DNA of 5,676 nucleotides from Clostridium sp. CAG:632 (lineage in GTDB: Bacteria; Bacillota; Clostridia; Lachnospirales; Lachnospiraceae): contig HF991369.1 in the NCBI GenBank assembly GCA_000431515.1, positions 70,763 through 76,438 on the forward strand, written 5' to 3'. The notes under the pieces were generated by a model. That model was given only the letters and a program-made list of their open reading frames with translations, did no database searches and was not told the DNA's origin. Positions 1 through 5,676 of the stretch are shown one piece after another. The first letter of the stretch is position 1, and each line of letters starts with the position of its first letter. The translations under genes and the position numbers were made by a program.

Positions 1-1096
1 TCATATCAATATAATTTGTCGGGATACGATCCTGCCGCAATTGTTTACACAGGTGTTCGATCAGTCCCTCACGATTCTCCGGATTCTCCATATCAATAAA
101 ATCAATCATGATAATGCCGGACAAATTACGTAACCGCAGCTGTCGCACAATCTCATCTGCGGCTTCCATATTAACTTTTTTCAGATGTTGCTGCTTTCGA
201 TTGCGGTTGATTGCCTTTCCTGTATTGACATCGATCACGACCATGGCCTCTGTTTGTTCAATCACAAGGTATGCACCGGAATTTAACCAGACCCGCTTTC
301 CGGTCACTTCCTTCCAGTCACGATCCAGACGGTATATCGCATATAGCGGCTGAAACTCCGTCTCATATAACTGCAGCTGCACATCCGGATGCTGTTCCTC
401 ATATTCTTCCAGATTCTCATAAACATCCGGCAAATCTGTGATGATTCTCGTAAATGCCTGTCCGGTATAATCATCCAGCAATTGCATCAATGGGGAACGT
501 TCTTGATAGAGACAGGAAAATGCTTTATGACAGGCTGCATGTTCCACGATATCCATCATCTGCACCAGAAGTCGTTCAAACTCCAGTTCTACCTCTTCCC
601 GTTTTTTCTCATAGGCATTGGTTCGAATAATTACGCCATATCCCTCCGGAAGGCGTTCAAACAGAGTTGCTTTTAACTGTGATATCTTCTCATCGTTCGG
701 CAGCTTCTTGGAAACACCTACCATACGTGCTCCCAGGGTAACAACGACCAGATTCCCGGTCAGGTGAAGATCTGAGCTGACCAGTGGCGCTTTGGTCTTA
801 ATGGCCTCCTTGGTCACCTGTACGAGCAACTCATCCCCAATCGTCACGTCCTCTGTCCGTTTCTGATTCAGAAAAATGTGCTTATTGTCTGTCAGAGAAT
901 AAAAGCATACAACTCCGGGCTGTACTTCAACAAAGGCAGCATCCAGATTTTTCACAATATTCTGTACCCGTCCAACATAGATATTGCCGAGAATGGATGC
1001 CGGTGGCAGAACATTTAATTCTGTTAGCCTTCCTTCTTCATAATAGCACGCACATTTATGCGTTTCATATTCTGTTATCATAAGCTCATGATTCAT
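1..1096 (-). CDS. rng: Ribonuclease G/E family endoribonuclease (3' end cut by window edge)
   Basis: Single-strand endoribonuclease of the RNase E/G family, expected to act in the cytoplasm on mRNA decay and rRNA 5'-end maturation. The first 365 residues are visible. An S1-like RNA-binding region spans about residues 32-115 (GNIYVGRVQNI, then a TKAPLVSSDLHLTG stretch matching the family's TKGxRxTxxxxLxG block). A 5'-sensor-like motif IIRTNA holds R158 and T159. The catalytic DNase I-like core carries VVIDVNTG (D289) and IDFIDM (D332), equivalent to the two Mg-binding aspartates of E. coli RNase E. The Zn-link cysteines, if present, lie beyond the window. The ATG at 1096 is preferred to the ATG at 1081: it has AGGGG 9 nt upstream and gives MNHELMIT, a typical family N-terminus. 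This start lies inside the preceding gene (11-bp overlap), implying translational coupling. The S1 region is divergent, with several cysteines in the first 65 residues. Family assignment is firm; the E versus G label is by size and lineage. Confidence 0.93.
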   Translation of the reverse strand, partial: MNHELMITEYETHKCACYYEEGRLTELNVLPPASILGNIYVGRVQNIVKNLDAAFVEVQPGVVCFYSLTDNKHIFLNQKRTEDVTIGDELLVQVTKEAIKTKAPLVSSDLHLTGNLVVVTLGARMVGVSKKLPNDEKISQLKATLFERLPEGYGVIIRTNAYEKKREEVELEFERLLVQMMDIVEHAACHKAFSCLYQERSPLMQLLDDYTGQAFTRIITDLPDVYENLEEYEEQHPDVQLQLYETEFQPLYAIYRLDRDWKEVTGKRVWLNSGAYLVIEQTEAMVVIDVNTGKAINRNRKQQHLKKVNMEAADEIVRQLRLRNLSGIIMIDFIDMENPENREGLIEHLCKQLRQDRIPTNYIDM

Positions 1097-1787
1097 GAAA
1101 ATGCACCCCTGCCTCTAATAAGGAAACCAGTTCCCCGGCTTCATTCCGCATATATGTTTCCAGGCGGTGAACCCGGAATGCCAGTTTCTGGTAATCACGG
1201 TTTAAATAATGACAAAATCCCTCCATTACCAACTCCGGCTTGATATTATCGACACTTCCGGTAGATAACAGCATATAAATTCCGTTCTCACCGGCCTCCA
1301 ACTTATAGATAAACGATTTGATATCCATCTGTGTTTCTTTTGTTTTGGACACCTTAACCACTTCGATCCGTTCCTGTGAATAAAATGCATCCAAAGCATC
1401 CGTGAAATCAGGAATATCGCCATAGCCTTCCCGGCACGTGATCAGGTAATCAGAAGCTGCCACGACAGCCATAGCCGTCTTTGCCCCCTCCTTTAGCTGA
1501 ACAATATCTTTCACTTCCATTCCCGGTGCCATAGTCGCATTCAGCCGTGTGACCATATCCTCACTGGATGTCAGGGAATTCATTTCTGCATCGAAATATT
1601 CCCCTTCACTGGTTACACCCAGTCCTAGCGGTGCCGCAAATGTGATCAACTGATGTGGACTGTATCCCTGAGAATATGCCACATCCAGCCCGGCCCGTCG
1701 AATTGCCTTCTGAAAATAACGCATGACGTCCAAATGTCCGATGTAACGGAGAACTCCTGTTTTTGCATATTTAATTCTTATTTTCAA
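1086..1787 (-). CDS. Radical SAM-linked protein, TIGR03936 / DUF2344 type
   Basis: Conserved protein of unknown biochemical function, 233 residues, recognised by its N-terminus: MKIRIKYAKTG, then LRYIGHLDVMR (13-23), then YSQGYSPHQ (38-46) and PLGLGVTSEGEYFD (53-66). This block is the hallmark of the family that accompanies, or is fused to, TIGR03960-type radical SAM proteins. It has no CxxxCxxC motif, signal peptide or membrane segment, so it is probably a cytosolic partner. The start is a TTG: it is preceded by GGAGG at an 8-nt spacing and gives the canonical family N-terminus. An ATG at 1916 in the same frame would add 43 residues that are only the out-of-frame reading of the radical SAM C-terminus, and a GTG at 1796 sits inside the Shine-Dalgarno. 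The gene overlaps the radical SAM gene by 17 bp upstream and the RNase G gene by 11 bp downstream, suggesting balanced co-synthesis of all three. Role in RNA or ribosome metabolism is inference from context only. Confidence 0.88.
   Translation of the reverse strand: MKIRIKYAKTGVLRYIGHLDVMRYFQKAIRRAGLDVAYSQGYSPHQLITFAAPLGLGVTSEGEYFDAEMNSLTSSEDMVTRLNATMAPGMEVKDIVQLKEGAKTAMAVVAASDYLITCREGYGDIPDFTDALDAFYSQERIEVVKVSKTKETQMDIKSFIYKLEAGENGIYMLLSTGSVDNIKPELVMEGFCHYLNRDYQKLAFRVHRLETYMRNEAGELVSLLEAGVHFHES
1097..1110 (-). promoter_or_regulatory. Ribosome binding site deciding the RNase G start
   Basis: AGGGG at 1110-1106 on the minus strand stands 9 nt before the ATG at 1096, but 24 nt before the alternative ATG at 1081. 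This favours the upstream start, which overlaps the end of the preceding gene by 11 bp. Confidence 0.7.
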
Positions 1788-3636
1788 AACAGACACCTCC
1801 TCCAAAGCCGGCTGCACCACAACCGGAACACTTCTGTTTACAGTTCGGTGTAACCTCTGCTTTTTTCGCCCGCTCCCATTCTCGGATAAAGAACTGCTTG
1901 GACACTCCGATATCAATAAAATCCCATGGCAGGATCTCGTCTACCGGACGTTCCCTGTGGGTATAGAAATCAATATCAATCTTATGATCTTCAAAAGCCT
2001 GATCCCAGATCTCCTGATGAAACATTTCATGCCACGCATCAAACATACAGCCATTCTGATATGCCTGCAGGATCGCAGGTGCCAGCTTCCGGTCGCCTCT
2101 GGCAAAAATTCCTTCCATGATCGTCAGATCCGCATCATGATACCGATAACTTAAGCTCTTCCGGTTCTTCTGCCGGAAGAAGTGATCCTTCACATAATGT
2201 GCTTTCTCCAGAAATTCTTCTTCGGTATTCATGGATGCCCACTGAAATGGTGTGAACGGTTTTGGCACAAAGAAGGAGGAACTGGCTGTGATGGACACCT
2301 TCCCGATTCGTTCTTCCTTCGGAATTGTATAATAGTCAACTGCCAGTTGTTCACATAACTCCGGGATTGCTTTTAAGTCCTCTTCTGTCTCTGTCGGCAG
2401 ACCTACCATAAAATAGAACTTCACCTTATTCCATCCGCCCTGAAAGGCCTTCATGGCTCCTTCCCGGATCATATCCTCTGTCAGACCTTTGTTGATCACA
2501 TTCCGTAATCGCTGGCTTCCGGCCTCCGCTGCGAATGTAAGGCTGCTTTTTTTGATATCCTGTACCCGCTTCATAACATCCAAAGAAAATGAATCAATTC
2601 GTAAGGACGGTAGTGCAATATTGACTTTCAATTTTCCCATTTCCTCAATCAGAAACTCTGTCAGCTCCGGAAGGCCTTCATAATCACTGGAGCTCAAGGA
2701 ACTCAGGGTGATCTCCTCATGACCGGTATTTTTTATCATTTCCAGTGCATACTGCTTCATCAGTTCTACATTCTTTTCTCTGGTTGGACGGTAAATCGCC
2801 CCCGCCTGACAGAACCGGCAGCCCCGGATACAGCCCCGCTGGATTTCCAATGTGACACGATCCTGTGTAGCCTTGATATATGGAACGATCGGCTTCATCG
2901 GATACGGTACGGAATCAAAATCCATAACCACCTGCTTACGAATCTTTCGTTTGGCATGCGGATTATTCGGTTCAAAGCTTTGAATCGTACCATCTTCATA
3001 ATACGTCACATCATAAAACTGAGGCACATAAATACCTTCTATTTCTGCAGCCTTTTCCAGAAACTGATACCGTGTCCCACCATTCTTACGATTTTCTTTA
3101 TAAGCATCCAATAATTGTCCGTACACCGTTTCTCCTTCGCCGATATAAAACAGGTCAAAGAAATCAGCAATCGGCTCCGGATTATAGCTGCATGGTCCAC
3201 CACCGATCACAATCGGATCCGTCTCTCCACGCTCGGTTGCAATCAGTGGAATCTGACTCAGATCCAGGATTTGCAGAATATTGGTATAACACATTTCATA
3301 CTGAAGTGTAATACCAAGGAAGTCAAACTCCCGCACCGGATCCTGAGACTCCAGTGCAAACAGCGGAATCTCCTTCTGCCGCATAATTGCATCCAGATCC
3401 GGCCATGGAGAATAAACACGTTCACACCAGACATCTTCCATCCGGTTAAACATATCATATAAGATCTGGATCCCAAGATGCGACATTCCGATCTCATAGG
3501 CATCCGGAAAGCACATGCAGAACCGAACCGCCACAGATGATTTATCCTTTATTACACTATTTACTTCATTTCCTATATAACGTGCCGGTTTCTCGACCGC
3601 CATCAGTATCTCATCGGATAATGCTAATCTTTCCAT
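1771..3636 (-). CDS. B12-binding-domain radical SAM protein, TIGR03960 type
   Basis: Radical SAM enzyme of unknown substrate, 621 residues, near the usual full length for this family. N-terminus MERLALSDEILMAVEKPARYIGNE is typical. Residues about 35-180 resemble the cobalamin-binding-like Rossmann domain (FPDAYEIGMSHLGIQILY, then DPIVIGGGPCSYNPEPIADF and YIGEGE); the classic DxHxxG cobalamin-ligand motif is not apparent. The radical SAM core follows, with the 4Fe-4S motif C269-IRG-C273-RF-C276 inside LEIQRGCIRGCRFCQAG, then SLSSSDYEGL (312-321), an AAEAGSQRLRNVINKG stretch (369-384) and KFYFMVGLPTETEEDL (406-421). The C-terminus carries a cysteine cluster C599xxxC603xxC606 plus C616, which may bind metal. 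The start at 3636 has AAGGA 9 nt upstream. It is the first gene after a probable terminator, and its last 17 bp overlap the radical SAM-linked gene. Family identity is firm; the reaction catalysed and actual B12 use are unknown. Confidence 0.93.
   Translation of the reverse strand: MERLALSDEILMAVEKPARYIGNEVNSVIKDKSSVAVRFCMCFPDAYEIGMSHLGIQILYDMFNRMEDVWCERVYSPWPDLDAIMRQKEIPLFALESQDPVREFDFLGITLQYEMCYTNILQILDLSQIPLIATERGETDPIVIGGGPCSYNPEPIADFFDLFYIGEGETVYGQLLDAYKENRKNGGTRYQFLEKAAEIEGIYVPQFYDVTYYEDGTIQSFEPNNPHAKRKIRKQVVMDFDSVPYPMKPIVPYIKATQDRVTLEIQRGCIRGCRFCQAGAIYRPTREKNVELMKQYALEMIKNTGHEEITLSSLSSSDYEGLPELTEFLIEEMGKLKVNIALPSLRIDSFSLDVMKRVQDIKKSSLTFAAEAGSQRLRNVINKGLTEDMIREGAMKAFQGGWNKVKFYFMVGLPTETEEDLKAIPELCEQLAVDYYTIPKEERIGKVSITASSSFFVPKPFTPFQWASMNTEEEFLEKAHYVKDHFFRQKNRKSLSYRYHDADLTIMEGIFARGDRKLAPAILQAYQNGCMFDAWHEMFHQEIWDQAFEDHKIDIDFYTHRERPVDEILPWDFIDIGVSKQFFIREWERAKKAEVTPNCKQKCSGCGAAGFGGGVCFENKN
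1788..1803 (-). promoter_or_regulatory. Strong Shine-Dalgarno deciding the TTG start of the radical SAM-linked gene
   Basis: The minus strand reads GGAGGAGG (1803-1796) followed by 8 nt and then TTG at 1787. The site lies inside the coding sequence for the Gly-Gly-Gly C-terminal stretch of the radical SAM protein. Such a strong site upstream of a weak TTG, within the last codons of the preceding gene, fits translational coupling or reinitiation. Confidence 0.8.
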
Positions 3637-3740
3637 TCGTAGTAATCCTTTATTTTCATCTATTTATATGAGAAAGACGGAAGGATCCTTAAGAACCCTT
3701 CCGAATCAATCACCTTTTATTATAATTCCGGTTATCAGAT
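3637..3740 (-). other. Intergenic region between tyrS and the radical SAM gene
   Basis: This 104-bp gap is the only substantial non-coding stretch in the window. It holds the probable tyrS terminator hairpin in its middle and the radical SAM Shine-Dalgarno AAAGGA (3651-3646, 9 nt before the ATG) at its end. A TATAAT hexamer lies just before the hairpin and a TATAAA just after it on the minus strand, but neither has a recognisable -35 at normal spacing. A promoter for the radical SAM / RNase G unit is expected here but I cannot place it with confidence. Confidence 0.6.
3668..3703 (-). terminator. Probable intrinsic terminator after tyrS
   Basis: On the minus strand, 38 nt after the tyrS stop, the bases 3703-3678 fold into an 11-bp stem (CGGAAGGGTTC against GGATCCTTCCG, seven Watson-Crick pairs at the base, then two G-U pairs mixed with U-A and C-G) closed by a TTAA loop. 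It is followed by TCTTTCTC, a T-rich but interrupted run. The + strand side lacks a T-run, so the signal is oriented to stop transcription coming from tyrS. The imperfect run suggests partial readthrough into the radical SAM gene is possible. Confidence 0.65.
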
Positions 3741-5003
3741 TTACTCGATCACAACCTTATAAATGTTCTTCTTACCCTTACGAATAATGATAGAACCATC
3801 TGCAATATCAGATTCTTCTAACTTTCTTGCAGGATCTGTAATCTTCTCATCATTGATCTTAACACCGCCCTGCTCCATGTTACGGCGTGCATCGCCACGT
3901 CCGCTACAAAGCTTGGTATCAACCAGAACCGAAATGAGGTCGATTCCTGCCTCAAACTGCGCCTTGGTATAAGTAATTGATGGCATATGATCACTGACAC
4001 CGCCGCTGGCAAATACTGTCCGTGCTGCATCCTGCGCCTTCTTAGCTTCTTCCTCACCATGAACGATCTTCGTAATCTCATACGCAAGTACTTCTTTTGC
4101 CTTATTGATCTCAGCACCCTCCAGTGCACCCAGACGGCGTACCTCATCCATAGGCAGGAAGGTTAATAAGCCGAGGCAACGCTCCACATTTCCATCCTCA
4201 ATGTTTCTCCAGTACTGGTAAAACTCATATGGGGTTGTCTTCTTCGGATCAAGCCATACAGCACCCTTCATAGTCTTACCCATCTTCTTACCGTCTGAAG
4301 TAGTAAGCAGAGTAAATGTAAGACCAAATGCAGGATCTTTCGCCGGGATCACACCATCCGGACTTTCTGCGATCTTCTTACGACGGATCAGATCAGCACC
4401 GGCCAGAATATTGGACCACTGATCATCACCACCCATTTCTACCTTACAACCATATTTCTTGTTTAACATATAGAAGTCATATGCCTGCATCAGCATGTAA
4501 TTAAACTCGAAGAAGGTCAGACCGTTCTCCATACGCTGCTTATAGCATTCTGCGGTCAACATACGATTAACTGAAAAATGAACACCAATCTCGCGTAAAA
4601 ATGTTACATAATTCAGATCCAGTAACCAGTCTGCATTATTTACCATGATTGCCTTATCATTATCAAAATCAATAAAATGTGATAGCTGCTCTTTAAAACG
4701 ATTTGCATTATGATCGATCGTCTCTCTGGTCATCATGGTCCTCATGTCGGATTTACCACTTGGATCGCCGATCATGGTAGTACCGCCGCCGATCAGAGCG
4801 ATTGGAGTATGACCATGCTGCTGCATATGCATCATAGCCATAATTGTAAGGAAATGGCCAACTGTCAGACTGTCAGCGGTTGCATCAAATCCAATATAAA
4901 ACTTAACCTTCTCTTTTCCAAGTAAATCCCGTAACTGCTCATCATGAGTTGTCTGTGCAATAAATCCACGTTCTTTTAAGACGTCAAATACATTCTCTTC
5001 CAT
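3741..5003 (-). CDS. tyrS: Tyrosyl-tRNA synthetase
   Basis: Class I aminoacyl-tRNA synthetase that charges tRNA-Tyr with tyrosine using ATP; cytosolic homodimer. It is complete at 420 residues, the normal bacterial length. The tyrosine/ATP site is seen in YIGFDATADSLTVGH (36-50), with T42 and H50 matching catalytic residues of the Geobacillus enzyme, in QAYDF (173-177) and in GGDDQWSN (191-198). The mobile loop is KMGKT (240-244), the equivalent of KMSKS. The C-terminal S4-like RNA-binding domain covers about 355-420 (SGRGDARRNMEQGGVKIN). The first residue of the HIGH motif is Thr47 instead of His. The ATG has AAGGAG at 7-nt spacing, and this Shine-Dalgarno touches the stop codon of the upstream peptidase gene 12 bp away, so the two are likely co-transcribed. 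No T-box leader fits directly upstream; any tyrosine-responsive control would have to lie upstream of pepD or be absent. Confidence 0.97.
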   Translation of the reverse strand: MEENVFDVLKERGFIAQTTHDEQLRDLLGKEKVKFYIGFDATADSLTVGHFLTIMAMMHMQQHGHTPIALIGGGTTMIGDPSGKSDMRTMMTRETIDHNANRFKEQLSHFIDFDNDKAIMVNNADWLLDLNYVTFLREIGVHFSVNRMLTAECYKQRMENGLTFFEFNYMLMQAYDFYMLNKKYGCKVEMGGDDQWSNILAGADLIRRKKIAESPDGVIPAKDPAFGLTFTLLTTSDGKKMGKTMKGAVWLDPKKTTPYEFYQYWRNIEDGNVERCLGLLTFLPMDEVRRLGALEGAEINKAKEVLAYEITKIVHGEEEAKKAQDAARTVFASGGVSDHMPSITYTKAQFEAGIDLISVLVDTKLCSGRGDARRNMEQGGVKINDEKITDPARKLEESDIADGSIIIRKGKKNIYKVVIE

Positions 5004-5017
5004 TGTATATCTCCTTT
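5004..5017 (-). promoter_or_regulatory. tyrS ribosome binding site overlapping the pepD stop
   Basis: AAAGGAG at 5017-5011 on the minus strand shares bases with the TAA stop (5018-5016) of the dipeptidase gene and lies 7 nt before the tyrS ATG. The 12-bp gap leaves no room for a separate promoter or T-box between the two genes, so tyrS depends at least partly on upstream transcription. Confidence 0.8.
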
Positions 5018-5676
5018 AATAATTTGTTGTAAAATACTTCAATACTTCCAGTACATATTGATATGTCCGTCCCACAGATGAAATACTCATCCGCTCCTTC
5101 GGTGTATGAATATCCAAAATATCCGGTCCGGTTGATACAATATCAAGCTGCGGCATCCTGGATAAGAGAATCCCGCATTCCAGTCCGGCATGGATTGCCT
5201 CAACGACTGCTTCTTTCCCGAACATATTCTGATAAATCTGTTTCATCGCATCCCGCAGCCGGGAATCCTCCCGATACTGCCAGCCCGGATATTCAGACTG
5301 CATAACGGAATGGAATCCATAAATCCGTGCAGTTGCCTGTATTTGCTGCTCCAATAATTTCAGAGCCGCCGGATTACTGCTTCGGTTTGAAAGCTCAATA
5401 TAAATCTCATTCTCCTCCGTCCGAACAATTGCCAGATTCAGAGAAGTTTCCGGTAATCCATCAATCTGCTGACTCATCTGCTGAACTCCATTCGGCAATT
5501 CAAACAACAGCCGGATAACCGCCTGCATATCTGCCGGAGAAAACACGTCCAAATGACCATTCTTCACCTTATATTCCACGCCGCAAGGCTGAATCTCTAT
5601 CAAAATATCCGCATCGGAATCCTGATAAGCCGATGCAAACAAGGACTGATACTGACTGATCATCTGCTCTGCCTGC
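5016..5676 (-). CDS. pepD: Aminoacyl-histidine dipeptidase, M20 family (C-terminal part; 5' end outside window)
   Basis: C-terminal 219 residues of a zinc metallopeptidase of the PepD/PepV-like M20 family, which hydrolyses dipeptides such as Xaa-His in the cytoplasm. The frame stays open through the right edge of the window, so the start and the N-terminal metal-binding motifs are missing; an internal ATG at 5663 is not a believable start because the homologous protein is about 480 residues. Visible family blocks are SEYPGWQYREDSRLRD, AIHAGLECGIL (its Glu codon at 5178-5180) and STGPDILDIHTPKERMSISSVGRTY, whose His (codon 5106-5108) matches a conserved metal ligand near the C-terminus of this family. 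The first ~110 residues shown correspond to the lid/dimerisation domain and the rest to the returning catalytic domain. The gene ends 12 bp before tyrS. Exact substrate range cannot be judged from the fragment. Confidence 0.92.
   Translation of the reverse strand, partial: QAEQMISQYQSLFASAYQDSDADILIEIQPCGVEYKVKNGHLDVFSPADMQAVIRLLFELPNGVQQMSQQIDGLPETSLNLAIVRTEENEIYIELSNRSSNPAALKLLEQQIQATARIYGFHSVMQSEYPGWQYREDSRLRDAMKQIYQNMFGKEAVVEAIHAGLECGILLSRMPQLDIVSTGPDILDIHTPKERMSISSVGRTYQYVLEVLKYFTTNY

Noticed and set aside
389..676. Plus-strand 95-codon frame opposite the RNase G gene
   Set aside because: Hydrophobic-looking text arises from the reverse complement of charged RNase G codons; the minus-strand frame carries the catalytic motifs.
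2719..3462. Plus-strand open frames of 131 and 115 codons opposite the radical SAM gene
   Set aside because: They lie entirely antisense to a well-conserved gene, have no recognisable domains and a composition typical of shadow frames.
3660..3713. Possible 17-codon leader peptide (GTG start, minus strand) running across the terminator hairpin
   Set aside because: There is no proper Shine-Dalgarno at the right distance and no run of a regulatory amino acid, so a leader-peptide attenuator is not supported.
3715..3740. TATAAT hexamer just after the tyrS stop on the minus strand as a promoter
   Set aside because: No acceptable -35 hexamer at 16-18 nt and no extended -10; transcripts would also run straight into the hairpin.
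4861..4876. Tandem 8-bp repeat (ACTGTCAG twice) inside tyrS at the HIGH motif
   Set aside because: It is short, lies within conserved coding sequence (D-S-L-T-V) and a slippage of 8 bp would break the frame; most likely coincidence.
1..5676. Mobile element, CRISPR, tRNA/rRNA, or defence-system signatures
   Set aside because: No inverted terminal repeats, spaced direct repeats, RNA gene folds or transposase/integrase motifs were seen; all long frames are housekeeping-type genes on one strand.

Overview
The window looks like an ordinary chromosomal segment from a Gram-positive Clostridia-type bacterium, most likely a member of the Lachnospiraceae. This rests on moderate GC content, purine-rich Shine-Dalgarno sites, the style of the TyrRS and PepD proteins, and the gene order radical SAM (TIGR03960-type) / radical SAM-linked protein (TIGR03936-type) / RNase G. 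The taxonomic call is inference; no 16S or species-specific marker is present. All five genes are on the minus strand, so the biological order runs from the right end of the window to the left.

Right part (5676 to 3741): the C-terminal part of an M20-family aminoacyl-histidine dipeptidase (PepD-like, start outside the window), then a complete tyrosyl-tRNA synthetase gene (tyrS). Only 12 bp separate them, and the tyrS Shine-Dalgarno touches the pepD stop codon, so they are probably co-transcribed. The 104-bp gap after tyrS holds an 11-bp hairpin followed by an imperfect T-run on the minus strand, probably the end of this unit.

Left part (3636 to 1): a compact, translationally overlapping set. 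A 621-residue B12-binding-type radical SAM protein of unknown substrate overlaps by 17 bp a 233-residue 'radical SAM-linked' protein, which starts at a TTG preceded by a strong Shine-Dalgarno. That gene overlaps by 11 bp a ribonuclease G/E gene whose 3' end is cut by the left window edge. In many Clostridia this trio is followed by rplU-ysxB-rpmA-obg (established knowledge, not visible here).

Functionally, the right unit combines tRNA charging and peptide turnover. The left unit combines RNA decay/rRNA processing with a conserved but uncharacterised radical SAM pair, which is the best candidate here for undescribed biology. No mobile elements, CRISPR arrays, RNA genes or phage features were seen. 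Coding density is very high and the only sizeable gap is 3637-3740.
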